Below are positions 1 through 12,088 of a stretch of 56,506 nt of DNA, piece after piece (position 1 is the stretch's first letter; the number at the start of each line of letters is the position of its first letter). The notes below the pieces were generated by a model. The model was given only the letters and a program-made list of their open reading frames with translations. It was not told the origin of the DNA and did not search any database. This stretch comes from Isoptericola sp. GTDB taxonomy: Bacteria > Actinomycetota > Actinomycetes > Actinomycetales > Cellulomonadaceae. Location: assembly GCA_031180595.1 (NCBI GenBank), contig JAPSLQ010000003.1:1-56506 (forward strand), read 5' to 3'. Made by a program: the position numbers and the translations under genes.

Positions 1-295
<295 letters not shown>

Positions 296-312
296 TCACC
301 TGACGCGTCGAG

Positions 313-342
313 CCTATACCCATCGACCCAGGGCCGCCGCAA
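313..342 (-). promoter_or_regulatory. Probable promoter for gap
   Basis: On the minus strand a TTGCGG (-35, 337-342) and TATAGG (-10, 313-318) are separated by 18 bases. They lie about 165 bases before the gap start in the 234-bp gap after whiA. The rest of that gap shows nothing else I can name. The assignment rests on consensus match only. Confidence 0.4.
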
Positions 343-379
343 CGCGTCGCAGGGCGAGACGCCTGGTCGGACCTCAGGT

Positions 380-1360
380 CTACAGGTCGAGGAGGTCGGG
401 GCTCAGACCGGCCTCGGTGTCCGGGACGCCGAGCTCCATGGCCCGCTTGTCCGCCGTCGAGAGCAGGCGCCGGATGCGGCCTGCCACCGCGTCCTTCGAC
501 AGCGGGGGGTCGGCGAGCTGGCCGAGCTCCTCGAGGGACGCCTGCTTGTGCGCGAGGCGCAGCTCGCCCGCCTGGCGCAGGTGGGCCGGGACGTCGTCGC
601 CGAGGATCTCGAACGCCCGCTGGACGCGCGCGCCGGCCGCCACGGCGGCGCGTGCCGAGCGGCGCAGGTTCGCGTCGTCGAAGTTGGCGAGCCGGTTCGC
701 GGTCCCGCGGACCTCGCGCCGCGCACGCCGCTCCTCCCAGACCACGAGCGTCGTGCTCGCGCCCATCCGGCGCAGCATCTCGCCGATGGCGTCCCCGTCG
801 CGCAGGACGACCCGGTCGATGCCGCGCACCTCGCGCGACTTCGCCTGCACGCCGAGCCGGCGCGCGGCACCCACGAGCGCGAGCGCCGCCTCCGGCCCGG
901 GGCACGTGACCTCGAGCGCCATGGAGCGGCCCGGCTCGGTGAGCGACCCGTGGGCCAGGAACGCGCCGCGCCAGACGGCCTCCGCCTCGGCCGTCCCCGC
1001 GGAGACCACCTCGGGCGCGAGCCCGCGCACGGGCCGGCCTCGGCCGTCGAGCAGGCCCGTCTGGCGGGCGAGCGACTCGCCGTCGCGCACGACGCGCACG
1101 ACGTACCGGTTGTGCTTCCGCAGGCCGCCCGCCGCGACCACGATGAGCTCGCTGCCGTGCCCGTAGAGGTCGGCGATCGCCTGGCGCAGCCGGGTGGCGA
1201 CGGACTCGGTGTCGAGCTCGGCCTCGATCACGACGCGTCCGGAGATGATGTGCAGGCCGCCCGAGAAGCGGAGCGTCGCGGAGACCTCGGCCTTGCGGCA
1301 CGAGGTCCGGGTGACCTTGAGCCGCGCGAGTTCGTCCTTCACCTCTGCCGTGAGCGCCAT
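380..1360 (-). CDS. whiA: WhiA, sporulation/cell-division transcription regulator
   Basis: The 326-residue protein begins [14 protein letters not shown] and ends with GLSPDLLDL. WhiA proteins combine a degenerate LAGLIDADG homing-endonuclease-like N-terminal half with a C-terminal helix-turn-helix, here around [20 protein letters not shown] (residues ~285-304). In sporulating actinobacteria WhiA works with WhiB to switch on division genes; in non-sporulating Gram-positives it is still conserved and affects division. The ATG start gives full family length. It lies 53 bp after yvcK, with no clear Shine-Dalgarno site, so it may be translated from the shared transcript. The chain uvrC-rapZ-yvcK-whiA-gap is the usual actinobacterial order. 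Confidence 0.95.
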   Translation of the reverse strand: MALTAEVKDELARLKVTRTSCRKAEVSATLRFSGGLHIISGRVVIEAELDTESVATRLRQAIADLYGHGSELIVVAAGGLRKHNRYVVRVVRDGESLARQTGLLDGRGRPVRGLAPEVVSAGTAEAEAVWRGAFLAHGSLTEPGRSMALEVTCPGPEAALALVGAARRLGVQAKSREVRGIDRVVLRDGDAIGEMLRRMGASTTLVVWEERRARREVRGTANRLANFDDANLRRSARAAVAAGARVQRAFEILGDDVPAHLRQAGELRLAHKQASLEELGQLADPPLSKDAVAGRIRRLLSTADKRAMELGVPDTEAGLSPDLLDL

Positions 1361-1413
1361 GGCGTCATGCTGCCACACGGGGCAAGCACCCCCGGCCGCC
1401 CCGGCGACGGCCC

Positions 1414-2421
1414 TCAGACGTCGCCGTAGACGCCCTCGAACACGTCGCGGAAGGCGGCCGCGAGGCGGAGCGCGTCGTGGCGCGGGGTGCCGTCGCCGCG
1501 CCGCACCTGGCGCATGACCAGTCGCGCCCCCATCGCCGCCGCGGCGTCGGCGAGCTCCCCGACGTCCTCGACCGCCGACGGGTCGGCGAGGACGGCGTCG
1601 ATCCGCAGCTCGGGGGCGTGCTTGTGCAGCGCCTCGAGGTGGTCGGTCGCCGTCAGGCCCTGCGTCTCCCCGCGCTCGGCGCTGAGGTTGAGCGTCACGC
1701 ACCGCCGGGCGGGCGTCGCGTGGAGCGCCTCCGCGAGCTGGGGCACGAGCAGGTGCACGAGCACCGACGAGTACCAGGACCCCGGCCCGAGCACGACCCA
1801 GTCGGCCTCGCGGACGGCCGCGACGGCCTCGGGGCAGGCCGGCGGGTCGGCGGGCACGAGACGGAGCTGGTCGATGCGGCCGTCCGTGACGGCGACGCGG
1901 CTCTGCCCGACGACGGTCTCGAGCTCGGGGCCCGCGACGCCCTCGCGCCGGACGTCGGCCTCGACGACGAGCGGCACCGCCGCCATCGGCACCACCCGGC
2001 CGCGCGCCCCGAGGAGCCGCCCCACCCAGTCCAGCCCCGTGACGGTGTCGCCCAGCATGTCCCACAGCGCGACGATGAGCAGGTTGCCCATCGCGTGGTT
2101 GTCGAGCTCGCCCTCGGACGCGAACCGGTGCTGCAGCAGGTCGCTCCACGTGCGGCCCCACTCGGAGTCGTCGCACAGCGCCGCGAGCGCCATGCGCAGG
2201 TCGCCGGGCGGCAGGACGCCGAGCTCGCCGCGCAGGCGTCCGGACGACCCGCCGTCGTCGGCGACCGTGACGACCGCGGTGAGCCGGTCGGAGACGTGCC
2301 GCAGCGCCTGCAGGCTCGCGGACAGCCCGTGCCCGCCGCCGAGCGCGACGACGGCGGGGCCACGCGTCCCGCCGACGCCGGCAGGGCCACGCAGGGCAGG
2401 ACCGGTGCTCAGCTCGCTCAC
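1414..2421 (-). CDS. yvcK: YvcK/CofD-like gluconeogenesis factor
   Basis: The 335-residue protein carries the YvcK/CofD-like fold: [18 protein letters not shown] near residue 20, [13 protein letters not shown] around 50, and DNHAMGNLL near 110. The family binds UDP-sugars and is needed for growth on gluconeogenic carbon sources and for cell-wall homeostasis; the enzymatic activity, if any, is unresolved. The GTG start overlaps the rapZ stop by four bases (GTGA), so the two are almost certainly translationally coupled. The more upstream in-frame start would run through rapZ and gives low-complexity sequence, so it is rejected. Confidence 0.93.
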   Translation of the reverse strand: MSELSTGPALRGPAGVGGTRGPAVVALGGGHGLSASLQALRHVSDRLTAVVTVADDGGSSGRLRGELGVLPPGDLRMALAALCDDSEWGRTWSDLLQHRFASEGELDNHAMGNLLIVALWDMLGDTVTGLDWVGRLLGARGRVVPMAAVPLVVEADVRREGVAGPELETVVGQSRVAVTDGRIDQLRLVPADPPACPEAVAAVREADWVVLGPGSWYSSVLVHLLVPQLAEALHATPARRCVTLNLSAERGETQGLTATDHLEALHKHAPELRIDAVLADPSAVEDVGELADAAAAMGARLVMRQVRRGDGTPRHDALRLAAAFRDVFEGVYGDV

Positions 2422-3349
2422 TCCTTCCCCAGGTCGCGGGCGGTGACGGTGACGCGGTGACCCAGGCCGCGCAGGCGGGCGGCGATCTGCTCGGCGATCG
2501 CGACCGACCGGTGCTTGCCGCCCGTGCACCCCACCGCGACCGTCACGTAGCGCTTCTCCTCGTGCAGGTAGCCCGCGAGCACCGGCTCCAGCGCGGCCAC
2601 GTACCGCTCGACGAACTCGCTCGCCCCGGGCCGGCTGAGCACGTAGTCGCGCACCGGCTCGTCGCGACCCGTGAGGTGACGCAGCTCGCTGATCCAGTAC
2701 GGGTTCGCGAGGAAGCGCACGTCCACCACGTGGTCGGCGTCGAGAGGCAGCCCGTACTTGAAGCCGAACGACACGATGTTGACGCGCAGCGACTCGGGAG
2801 CGCCGTCGGCGACCGCCGCCCGGACCTCGCGCGCGAGGTCGTGCACGGACAGGTCGGAGGTGTCGATGACGACGTCGGCCCGCTCCGAGATCGAGGCGAG
2901 GATCCGGCGTTCGGCCTCGATCCCGTCCAGGATGCGCCCGTCGCCCTGCAGCGGGTGCGGCCGGCGGACCTGCTCGAACCGGCGCACGAGGACCTCGTCG
3001 GACGCGTCGAGGAACAGGATCCGGTGGAGGACCCCGTTCTCCCCCAGGTGTCGCAGCACCTGGGACAGCTCGGAGAAGTACTCCCGGCCGCGCACGTCGA
3101 CGACCGCCGCGATGCGCTCGACCGACGAGCCGGAACGCGTCATGAGGTCGACGAGCGGGACGAGCATCATGGGCGGCAGGTTGTCGACCACGAACCAGTC
3201 GAGGTCCTCGAGGACGGCCGCGGCGCGCGAGCGGCCGGCACCCGACATGCCGGTGATGATGAGGACCTCGGGCTCGCGACGCTCAGGGGCCGGCGTGGCC
3301 GCCTCGATGGCCGGGATGCCCGCGGGGACGGTGGTCGGCGAGGGCTCGG

Positions 3350-3353
<4 letters not shown>
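2418..3353 (-). CDS. rapZ: RapZ/YvcJ-type nucleotide-binding protein
   Basis: The 311-residue protein has a P-loop at residues ~36-43 (GMSGAGRS), the FVVDNLPP motif, and the C-terminal [12 protein letters not shown] motif of the RapZ family. In E. coli RapZ controls glucosamine-6-phosphate synthase through small-RNA decay; in actinobacteria the role is not settled, and its fixed link with yvcK and whiA suggests a function in wall or division control. The P-loop has Arg where the classic Walker A has Lys. The ATG start overlaps the uvrC stop by four bases (ATGA). An N-terminal extension of about 25 residues rich in Pro and Ala precedes the fold. Confidence 0.94.
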
Positions 3354-5395
<2,042 letters not shown>

Positions 5396-5409
5396 GCGGC
5401 CAGCCTAGG

Positions 5410-5925
5410 TCAGGGCGCGGACACCTCGGTCGTGCGGACGGGAGCCGGCTCGAGGATCACCGGGAAGCTGACCGAGCGTGCGATGAAGCACATCGCGTGC
5501 GCGCGGTGGTGCAGCGCGGCGAGCGCCTCGTCGTTCGCCCGGGGCCCGGGGTCGACGACGACGCGCGGGTGCAGGGTGACGTCCGTGAACCGGCCCTCCC
5601 CGCGCGCCTCGACCCGCATCGTGCCCGTCGCGTCGTCCGTGTACTCCCGCACCACGACGCCCTTCTCGGCCGCCAGGTGCAGGAACCACAGCATGTGGCA
5701 CTGGGAGAGGCTGGCGACGAACAGCTCCTCCGGGTTGTACCGGGACGGGTCGCCACGGTACGCGGGGTCGGCGCTGCCCGGCAGCGCCGGCTTGCCCGTG
5801 ATGTGGACCTCGTGGTCGCGCGAGTAGGCGGTGTACGACGTCGTGCCGGGGTGCGCGTCGGCGTCCCCGCCAGGCTGCGGGGCGGGCCAGGTGACGGTCA
5901 CGGCGTAGGCGTGGTGGGCTCCCAT
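5410..5925 (-). CDS. OsmC family protein (probable peroxide-detoxifying or related)
   Basis: The 171-residue protein matches the OsmC/Ohr fold: PEELFVASLSQCHMLWFLHLA contains the first conserved Cys (~residue 76), and HHRAHAMCFIARSV holds the second (~146). OsmC/Ohr enzymes reduce organic hydroperoxides with this cysteine pair; the subfamily cannot be decided here. The ATG at 5925 is preferred over an in-frame TTG nine bases upstream because a TAGGTT -10-like hexamer ends seven bases before the ATG, fitting a leaderless start. It is 14 bp before uvrC and on the same strand. Confidence 0.85.
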   Translation of the reverse strand: MGAHHAYAVTVTWPAPQPGGDADAHPGTTSYTAYSRDHEVHITGKPALPGSADPAYRGDPSRYNPEELFVASLSQCHMLWFLHLAAEKGVVVREYTDDATGTMRVEARGEGRFTDVTLHPRVVVDPGPRANDEALAALHHRAHAMCFIARSVSFPVILEPAPVRTTEVSAP

Positions 5926-5943
5926 GCGCCCCAACCTAGGGCG

Positions 5944-8820
5944 TCAGGCGGCCGAGCGCCTACCGGCTCGCTCGTTCAGGATCTCGGCGAGGAACCGGCC
6001 CGTGTGGCTGTCCTCGACCTTCGCAACCTCTTCCGGCGTGCCCTGCGCCACGACCGTGCCACCGCCCGAGCCGCCCTCGGGCCCCATGTCGACGATCCAG
6101 TCGGCGCTCTTGATGACGTCGAGGTTGTGCTCGATCACGAGGACCGTGTTGCCCTTCTCGACGAGCGACTGCAGCACGCCGAGCAGCTTGCGGATGTCCT
6201 CGAAGTGCAGCCCCGTCGTCGGCTCGTCGAGCACGTAGATCGTCCGACCGGTCGAGCGGCGCTGCAGCTCGCTCGCGAGCTTGACGCGCTGCGCCTCGCC
6301 GCCCGAGAGCGTCGGTGCCGGCTGCCCGAGCCGCACGTACCCCAGACCCACCTCGACGAGCGTCGAGAGGTAGCGCGAGATCGCCGGGAACGCCTTGAAG
6401 AACTCCGCCGCCTCCTCGATCGGCATGTCCAGGACGTCGGCGACCGTCTTGCCCTTGAAGTGCACCTCGAGCGTCTCGCGGTTGTAGCGGGCCCCGTGGC
6501 AGACCTCGCACGGCACGTAGACGTCCGGCAGGAAGTTCATCTCGATCTTGAGCGTGCCGTCGCCCGCGCACGCCTCGCAGCGCCCGCCCTTGACGTTGAA
6601 CGAGAACCGGCCGGGCCCGTACCCGCGGACCTTGGCCTCCTCGGTCTCGGCGAAGATCTTGCGGATCCGGTCCCACACGCCCGTGTACGTCGCCGGGTTG
6701 GACCGCGGCGTGCGGCCGATCGGGCCCTGGTCGACGTGCACGACCTTGTCGAGGTGCTCCGTGCCGGTGACGCGCGTGTGCCGCCCGGCGACCTGGCGCG
6801 CCCCGTTGAGCTGGTTGGCCAGCGTCGTGTAGAGGATCGAGTTGACGAGGGTCGACTTCCCCGAGCCGGACACGCCCGTGACCGCCGTCAGGACGCCGAG
6901 CGGGAACGAGACGTCGATGCCGCGCAGGTTGTTCTCGCGGGCACCGATGACGGTGACCTGACGCTCGAGGTCCACGGGTCGCCGGGTGGCCGGCACCGGG
7001 ATGCTGCGCCGGCCCGAGAGGTACGCGCCCGTCACCGACCGCTCGGCCTCGAGCAGGCCGGCGTACTCCCCCGAGTGCACGACCTGGCCGCCGTGCTCGC
7101 CGGCGCCAGGGCCGACGTCGACGATCCAGTCCGCGGCCCGGATGGTGTCCTCGTCGTGCTCGACGACGATCAGCGTGTTCCCGAGGTCGCGCAGGCGCGT
7201 CAGGGTGTCGATGAGCCGCCGGTTGTCCCGCTGGTGGAGACCGATGCTCGGCTCGTCGAGCACGTACAGCACGCCCACCAGCCCCGACCCGATCTGCGTC
7301 GCGAGGCGGATGCGCTGGGCCTCACCGCCCGAGAGGGTCGCCGCCGGGCGCTCGAGCGACAGGTAGTGCAGGCCCACGTCGAGCAGGAAGCCGAGCCGGG
7401 CGTGCACCTCCTTGAGCACCTCCGCGGCGATGGCGTGCTCGCGCTCGCCCAGCCGCAGCCCGTCGAGGAACTCCTTCGCCCGGTCGATCGGCATGCGGCA
7501 CACGTCCCAGATCGACTTCCCGCCGACCTTGACCGCGAGCACCTCGGGCTTGAGCCGCGCACCCTGGCACACCGGGCAGGGGACCTCGCGCATGAAGGCC
7601 TCGTACCGGTCCTTCGACCAGTCCGACTCCGTCTCGCGGTGGCGGCGCTCGATGAACGTGATGGCACCCTCGAAGCCGGTCGAGTACTGGCGCTCCCGGC
7701 CCCAGCGGTTGCGGTACCGCACATGCACCTGGTGGTTGCGGCCGTGCAGGATCGCGTCCTTGGCGCGCTTGGGCAGCGCCCGCCACGGCACGTCCATCGA
7801 GAAGCTCATCTCCTCCGCGAGCGCCGCGAGCACGCGCGCGAAGTACTCCGAGGAGGTCTGCGCCCACGGGGCGATGGCGCCGTCCGCGAGGGACTTCTCC
7901 TCGTCGGGCACGACCAGGTCCGGGTCGACCTCGAGCCTGAACCCGATCCCGGTGCACTCGGGGCACGCCCCGTACGGGGCGTTGAAGGAGAACGTGCGCG
8001 GCTCGATCTCGTCGAGCGTGAGGGGGTGGTCGTTCGGGCAGGCCCGCTTCTCGGAGAACTTGCGGATGCGGTCCCCGCCGTCTCCACCCGAGTCGCCCGG
8101 GGCGTCGACGAGCTCGACCAGCACGAGGCCGCCGGCGAGCCGCAACGCCGTCTCGACCGAGTCGGTCAGGCGACGCTTCACACCCTCGCGGGCCACCAGG
8201 CGGTCGACGACGACCTCGATGTCGTGCTTGAGCTTCTTCTCGAGCGTGGGCGGGTTCGTGAGCTGCACGACCTCGCCGTCGACGCGCGCGCGGGCGAAGC
8301 CCTGCGACTGGAGCTCCCCGAACAGGTCTGCGTACTCACCCTTGCGGCCGCGCACGACCGGGGCGAGCACCTGGTAGCGCGTGCCCTCGGGGAGCTCGAG
8401 GAGCTTGTCCACGATCTGCTGCGGCGTCTGCGACTGCACGGGCTCGTCGCACACCGGGCAGTGCTGCGTGCCGGCGCGCGCGAACAGCAGCCGCAGGTAG
8501 TCGTAGACCTCGGTGATGGTGCCGACCGTCGACCTCGGGTTCCGGTTGGTCGACTTCTGGTCGATCGACACCGCGGGCGACAGGCCCTCGATGAAGTCGA
8601 CGTCGGGCTTGTCCATCTGGCCCAGGAACTGGCGCGCGTACGCGGACAGGGACTCGACGTAGCGACGCTGGCCCTCGGCGAAGATCGTGTCGAACGCCAG
8701 CGACGACTTGCCGGAGCCGGAGAGCCCGGTGAACACGATGAGCGCGTCACGGGGCATGTCGAGGTCCACGTTGCGCAGGTTGTGCTCACGGGCACCGGAG
8801 ACGACGAGGCGATTGCTCAC
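5944..8820 (-). CDS. uvrA: UvrA, excinuclease ABC subunit A
   Basis: The 958-residue ABC-type ATPase scans DNA for lesions and loads UvrB. It shows two ABC modules, each with Walker A ([12 protein letters not shown] ~31; [11 protein letters not shown] ~640), signature ([24 protein letters not shown]) and Walker B ([22 protein letters not shown]). Zinc-site Cys pairs are seen as CPVCDEP, CPECTG and [14 protein letters not shown]. The GTG start gives the normal [15 protein letters not shown] beginning. A TAGGAT hexamer ends six bases before this GTG, so the transcript is probably leaderless. A LexA-like site lies just upstream. Confidence 0.97.
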   Translation of the reverse strand: MSNRLVVSGAREHNLRNVDLDMPRDALIVFTGLSGSGKSSLAFDTIFAEGQRRYVESLSAYARQFLGQMDKPDVDFIEGLSPAVSIDQKSTNRNPRSTVGTITEVYDYLRLLFARAGTQHCPVCDEPVQSQTPQQIVDKLLELPEGTRYQVLAPVVRGRKGEYADLFGELQSQGFARARVDGEVVQLTNPPTLEKKLKHDIEVVVDRLVAREGVKRRLTDSVETALRLAGGLVLVELVDAPGDSGGDGGDRIRKFSEKRACPNDHPLTLDEIEPRTFSFNAPYGACPECTGIGFRLEVDPDLVVPDEEKSLADGAIAPWAQTSSEYFARVLAALAEEMSFSMDVPWRALPKRAKDAILHGRNHQVHVRYRNRWGRERQYSTGFEGAITFIERRHRETESDWSKDRYEAFMREVPCPVCQGARLKPEVLAVKVGGKSIWDVCRMPIDRAKEFLDGLRLGEREHAIAAEVLKEVHARLGFLLDVGLHYLSLERPAATLSGGEAQRIRLATQIGSGLVGVLYVLDEPSIGLHQRDNRRLIDTLTRLRDLGNTLIVVEHDEDTIRAADWIVDVGPGAGEHGGQVVHSGEYAGLLEAERSVTGAYLSGRRSIPVPATRRPVDLERQVTVIGARENNLRGIDVSFPLGVLTAVTGVSGSGKSTLVNSILYTTLANQLNGARQVAGRHTRVTGTEHLDKVVHVDQGPIGRTPRSNPATYTGVWDRIRKIFAETEEAKVRGYGPGRFSFNVKGGRCEACAGDGTLKIEMNFLPDVYVPCEVCHGARYNRETLEVHFKGKTVADVLDMPIEEAAEFFKAFPAISRYLSTLVEVGLGYVRLGQPAPTLSGGEAQRVKLASELQRRSTGRTIYVLDEPTTGLHFEDIRKLLGVLQSLVEKGNTVLVIEHNLDVIKSADWIVDMGPEGGSGGGTVVAQGTPEEVAKVEDSHTGRFLAEILNERAGRRSAA

Positions 8821-8826
8821 CGCAGC

Positions 8827-8864
8827 ATCCTACCGGTGACCCACCGACAGTCGCACACCTGTTC
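8827..8864 (-). promoter_or_regulatory. uvrA promoter with probable LexA (SOS) box
   Basis: On the minus strand GAACAGGTGTGC (8853-8864) differs at one position from the actinobacterial LexA core GAAC-N4-GTTC. It adjoins a TGCGAC (-35) which is 17 bases from TAGGAT (-10, 8827-8832). The -10 ends six bases before the uvrA GTG. Placement of the site over the -35 would let LexA block the promoter. LexA control of uvrA is well known in bacteria; the site here is inferred from sequence alone. Confidence 0.55.
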
Positions 8865-8870
8865 TATAGG

Positions 8871-9632
8871 TCACACGTCCGGTCCGACGCCGGGAAGGAG
8901 CGTCGGCGTGATGCGCTCCTCGTGCACGACGGGCGCACCGTCGACGACCTCCTGGAAGACCTCGTACGCGGCGGCGCCGGGACGCTCGCTCACGACCCCC
9001 GCGAGCTCGACCTCGTCGCCCGCGCCCCGGTAGACGAGCCCGACGCCGTCGTCGGTCGCGTACGACGTGGGCAGCACGCCGCCGGCGACGGCCTCGTGCA
9101 GCAGCGGCCGCCGCCGTGCCTCGGTGTCGTAGTGGACGCCGTTGCCGTACGGGACGAACCCGAGCCCGTCCGTCACCACGGCGAGCTCCGGGCCGTACGA
9201 GTCCGTCGGCCCACCGGTGTGCCAGCACAGCGACCCCGCGCTGATGCCGCCGAGGACGACGCCGGCCTCCCAGGCGTCGCGCAGGACCGCGTCGAGCCCG
9301 TGCGCCCGCCAGACGGCGAGCAGGTTGACCACCGACCCGCCGCCGACCCAGACGACGTCGTGCTCACGCACCAACCCCGCGACGTCGTCGACGTTCGGCA
9401 TCGTGAACAGCCGCAGGTGAGCCATGCGCATGCCCGCCACGCGGGCGGCCTCGTCGAGCTCGCCCTCCCACCACCGCTGGTCCCCGCTCGCGGTGCCGAC
9501 GTGCAGGACGCGCGGCGTGCGGTCGGCACCGGCGAGGTCCGCGGCGTGCCGGACGAGCGGTCCGAGGCCGAGGCGCGTCCGGAGGCCGGGCACCCAGCCG
9601 CCCGACGTGGCGAGGATCGTGGGCTCGGTCAT
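8871..9632 (-). CDS. Peptidase E-like (family S51) protein
   Basis: The 253-residue protein has the S51/cyanophycinase-like hallmarks: VGTASGD early, VVWVGGGSVVNLLAVWR (~residues 90-106) and the nucleophile elbow GGISAGSLCW (Ser ~127). Peptidase E cleaves Asp-X dipeptides; cyanophycinase uses the same fold. The substrate here cannot be told. The ATG start at 9632 is used because longer in-frame starts add unrelated sequence, and TACGCT lies seven bases upstream as a possible leaderless -10. It is divergent from the YciI-like gene, with 60 bp between the two starts. Confidence 0.82.
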   Translation of the reverse strand: MTEPTILATSGGWVPGLRTRLGLGPLVRHAADLAGADRTPRVLHVGTASGDQRWWEGELDEAARVAGMRMAHLRLFTMPNVDDVAGLVREHDVVWVGGGSVVNLLAVWRAHGLDAVLRDAWEAGVVLGGISAGSLCWHTGGPTDSYGPELAVVTDGLGFVPYGNGVHYDTEARRRPLLHEAVAGGVLPTSYATDDGVGLVYRGAGDEVELAGVVSERPGAAAYEVFQEVVDGAPVVHEERITPTLLPGVGPDV

Positions 9633-9692
9633 GGCCGGGAGCGTACTAGGACGCCTCGGCGGCACGGACGGCGGACGTGCTTGGATGCCGCC

Positions 9693-9986
9693 ATGGCCAC
9701 CTTCGCCGTCACCTACGTCTACAGCACCGACTCCGCCCGCCTCGACGAGTTCCGGCCGGAGCACCGCGCGTTCCTGGGCGACCTCAACGCCCGCGGCGTC
9801 CTGCGCGTCTCGGGCCCCCTGCCGGGCACGGACGACGCGCCCGTGGGCGCCCTGCTGGTGATCGAGGCGGACGACGTCGCGGGCGCGCTCGCGACGCTCG
9901 ACGCCGACCCGTTCCGGCGCGAGGGGCTCGTCGTCGGACGCTCCGCCCGCGAGTGGGTGCCGGTGATCGGCGGCTTCGCCGCCTGA
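9693..9986 (+). CDS. YciI-like domain protein
   Basis: The 97-residue protein is a single YciI/ferredoxin-like domain: MATFAVTYVYS, RPEHRAFLGDLNARGVLRVSGPL, then a C-terminal GLVVGRSAREWVPVIG. YciI-like proteins form dimers with a conserved His (here His24 in RPEH), but their reactions are mostly unknown. It is divergent from the peptidase E-like gene and ends seven bases before the convergent TerC gene. No function is assigned beyond the fold. Confidence 0.8.
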   Translation: MATFAVTYVYSTDSARLDEFRPEHRAFLGDLNARGVLRVSGPLPGTDDAPVGALLVIEADDVAGALATLDADPFRREGLVVGRSAREWVPVIGGFAA

Positions 9987-9999
9987 GCCCGGCTCAGGC
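9981..9999. terminator. Palindromic hairpin holding both convergent stop codons
   Basis: A perfect 8-bp stem (GCCTGAGC / GCTCAGGC) with a three-base loop spans the seven-base gap between the YciI-like gene and the second TerC gene. The TGA of each gene sits at the mirror position inside the stem. It could act as a bidirectional terminator, but no T-run follows on either side. Confidence 0.45.
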
Positions 10000-11055
10000 C
10001 TCCCGGGCCGGCGCCCCGGACCCGAGCGCCTCGGCCTCGAGCGCCCCGGCCGCCTCGCGCTCGAGCTCGTGTGCGGCCAGCGCCGCCGTGCGGGCCGTCT
10101 TGAGCAGGCTCGCCACCGTCGCGATCACGAGCGAACCGATGATCACGGTGAGCGACAGCCAGATCGGGATCTCGGGCGCCCACCCGATGTGCTCGCCGCC
10201 GTTGACGAACGGCAGCGTGTTCTCGTGCATGGCCTCGAAGATCAGCTTGACGCCGATGAAGCCGAGGACCACGGCGAGCGCCAGCGGCAGGTACACGAGG
10301 CGTTCCAGCAGGCCGCCGAGGAGGAAGTAGAGCTGGCGCAGGCCCATGAGCGCGAAGACGTTCGTGGTGAACACGATGAACGGGTCCTTGGTGAGCCCGA
10401 AGATCGCGGGAATCGAGTCGAGCGCGAACAGCAGGTCCGTCGTCCCGATCGCGACGAACACGACGAGCATCGGCGTGAACAGGCGGCGGCCGTCGACGAC
10501 GGTGCGCACGCGGGCGCCGTCGTACTGCTCGGAGACGGGCACCAGGCGCCGCAGCAGCCGGATCGCGACGTTCTCCTTGTACTCCTCGTCCTCGTCCCCG
10601 CCGGCGACGAGCTTGACCGCCGTGTAGACGAGGAAGGCGCCGAACAGGTAGAAGACCCACACGAACTGCTCGATGATCGCCGCGCCGGCGAGGATGAACC
10701 CGGCACGCAGGACCAGCGCGACGATGATGCCCACCATCAGCACCTTCTGCTGCTGCTCCCGGGGCACCGCGAAGCGCGACATGATGATGACGAAGACGAA
10801 CAGGTTGTCGATGCTCAGCGAGTACTCGGTCAGCCACCCGGCGTAGAACTCGCCGGCCGGCGCTCCCCCGCCCACGGCGGCCACGACGAGCCCGAAGACG
10901 ACGGCGAGACCCACGTAGAACGAGACCCAGATCGCGCTCTCGCGCATGCTCGGGACGTGCGGTCGTCGGGCGACGATCGCCAGGTCGGCCAGGAGCAGGA
11001 CGAGGATGGCGGACAGCGCCGAGGCCTCGAACCACAGCGGCAGCTCGTGGATCAC
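9994..11055 (-). CDS. TerC family integral membrane protein (second of a pair)
   Basis: The 353-residue protein has about eight or nine hydrophobic segments and the TerC core YSLSIDNLFVFVIIMSRF (~residues 82-99) and GTTDLLFALDSIPAIFGL (~205-222), each with the membrane-embedded Asp typical of the family. TerC proteins are linked to manganese export, metalation of secreted enzymes and tellurite resistance. Its GTG start overlaps the stop of the upstream TerC gene by four bases, so the pair should be co-translated from one riboswitch-controlled mRNA. The C-terminus carries a short Ala/Glu-rich cytoplasmic tail. Confidence 0.93.
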   Translation of the reverse strand: MIHELPLWFEASALSAILVLLLADLAIVARRPHVPSMRESAIWVSFYVGLAVVFGLVVAAVGGGAPAGEFYAGWLTEYSLSIDNLFVFVIIMSRFAVPREQQQKVLMVGIIVALVLRAGFILAGAAIIEQFVWVFYLFGAFLVYTAVKLVAGGDEDEEYKENVAIRLLRRLVPVSEQYDGARVRTVVDGRRLFTPMLVVFVAIGTTDLLFALDSIPAIFGLTKDPFIVFTTNVFALMGLRQLYFLLGGLLERLVYLPLALAVVLGFIGVKLIFEAMHENTLPFVNGGEHIGWAPEIPIWLSLTVIIGSLVIATVASLLKTARTAALAAHELEREAAGALEAEALGSGAPAREA

Positions 11056-12050
11056 GCCTTGTCGCCCACGTCCTGGCCCACCTTGGCGCGGCGACCGCTG
11101 AGCAGCGACGCGACCGTGGTGATCGTGAGGACCACGACGATGAACCCGAGCGACAGCGACGTCGGGATCTCGGGGATGACCTCGACGTGGTGGCCCCCGT
11201 TGATGAACGCGAGCTCGTTGGTGTGCAGGGCGTGGATGACCAGCTTGACGCCGATGAACCCGAGGATCGCGGCGAGCCCGTAGTTGAGGTAGACGAGCCG
11301 GTCGAGCAGGCCGTCGACGAGGAAGTACAGCTGGCGAAGGCCCAGCAGCGAGAAGGCGTTCGCGGTGAACACGAGGTACGCCTCCTGCGTGAGGCCGAAG
11401 ATCGCCGGGATCGAGTCGACGGCGAACAGCAGGTCCGCGCTGCCGATCGCGACCATCACGATGAGCATCGGCGTGATGTACCGCCGCCCGTCCACCTTGA
11501 CCGTCATGCGGTCCTGGACGTACGAGTCGGTGGTCGGCAGCAGGCGGCGCGTGAGCCGCAGGAACGCGTTCTCCGTGTACTCCTCGTCGTGGTCCGTGCC
11601 CGCACGCGCCTGGGCGATGGCCGTCCAGACCAGGAAGGCCCCGAAGACGTAGAAGACCCAGCTGAAGTTCTCGATGAGCGCCACGCCGGCGACGATGAAG
11701 AGCGTGCGCAGCACGAGCGCGATGGTGATGCCGATCAGCAGCACCCGCTGCTGGTACTCCCGGGGCACCCGGAAGCTCGTCATGATCAGGACGAACACGA
11801 ACAGGTTGTCGACGCTGAGCGACTTCTCGGTGATGTAGCCCGCGAAGTACTCACCCCCGTACCTGCCACCCCAGACGGCCAGGACGACGAGGCCGAACAC
11901 GACGGCCACCCCGACGTACGCGAGCGACCACCAGGCCGACTCGCGCAGCGACGGCGCGTGCGGCGTGCGCACGTGGCCGACGTAGTCGACGGCCAGCATC
12001 ACCAGGATGACGGCGACGGTAACGATCCATACCCACACGGGTACGTCCAC
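11052..12050 (-). CDS. TerC family integral membrane protein (first of a pair)
   Basis: The 332-residue protein resembles its downstream neighbour: EKSLSVDNLFVFVLIMTSF and GSADLLFAVDSIPAIFGL hold the conserved membrane Asp residues. The GTG start is fixed by a GGAGGGGG ribosome site five bases upstream. The pair follows a yybP-ykoY manganese riboswitch, which in other bacteria commonly controls TerC/Alx or MntP exporters, so a role in manganese efflux or Mn-dependent metalation is the best inference. The two paralogues look like an old tandem duplication; they differ in length, tail and loop sequences. Confidence 0.93.
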   Translation of the reverse strand: MDVPVWVWIVTVAVILVMLAVDYVGHVRTPHAPSLRESAWWSLAYVGVAVVFGLVVLAVWGGRYGGEYFAGYITEKSLSVDNLFVFVLIMTSFRVPREYQQRVLLIGITIALVLRTLFIVAGVALIENFSWVFYVFGAFLVWTAIAQARAGTDHDEEYTENAFLRLTRRLLPTTDSYVQDRMTVKVDGRRYITPMLIVMVAIGSADLLFAVDSIPAIFGLTQEAYLVFTANAFSLLGLRQLYFLVDGLLDRLVYLNYGLAAILGFIGVKLVIHALHTNELAFINGGHHVEVIPEIPTSLSLGFIVVVLTITTVASLLSGRRAKVGQDVGDKA

Positions 12051-12058
12051 AGGTTCCC

Positions 12059-12088
12059 CCTCCGGTACGTAGGACTGAGCACCGGAGG
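12059..12088 (-). promoter_or_regulatory. Shine-Dalgarno-masking hairpin (riboswitch expression platform)
   Basis: On the minus strand CCTCCGGT (12081-12088) is the exact complement of ACCGGAGG (12059-12066), with a 14-base loop. The second arm contains the Shine-Dalgarno GGAGG of the first TerC gene; the first arm contains the CCTCC that closes the riboswitch P1.1 helix. The two pairings exclude each other, so ligand-bound aptamer should free the ribosome site (an ON switch). This is read from base pairing, not tested. Confidence 0.7.

Noticed and set aside
5497-9033. A 1178-residue plus-strand frame across uvrA
   Set aside because: It runs antisense to a textbook UvrA and looks like reverse-complement shadow sequence, with no recognisable domain.
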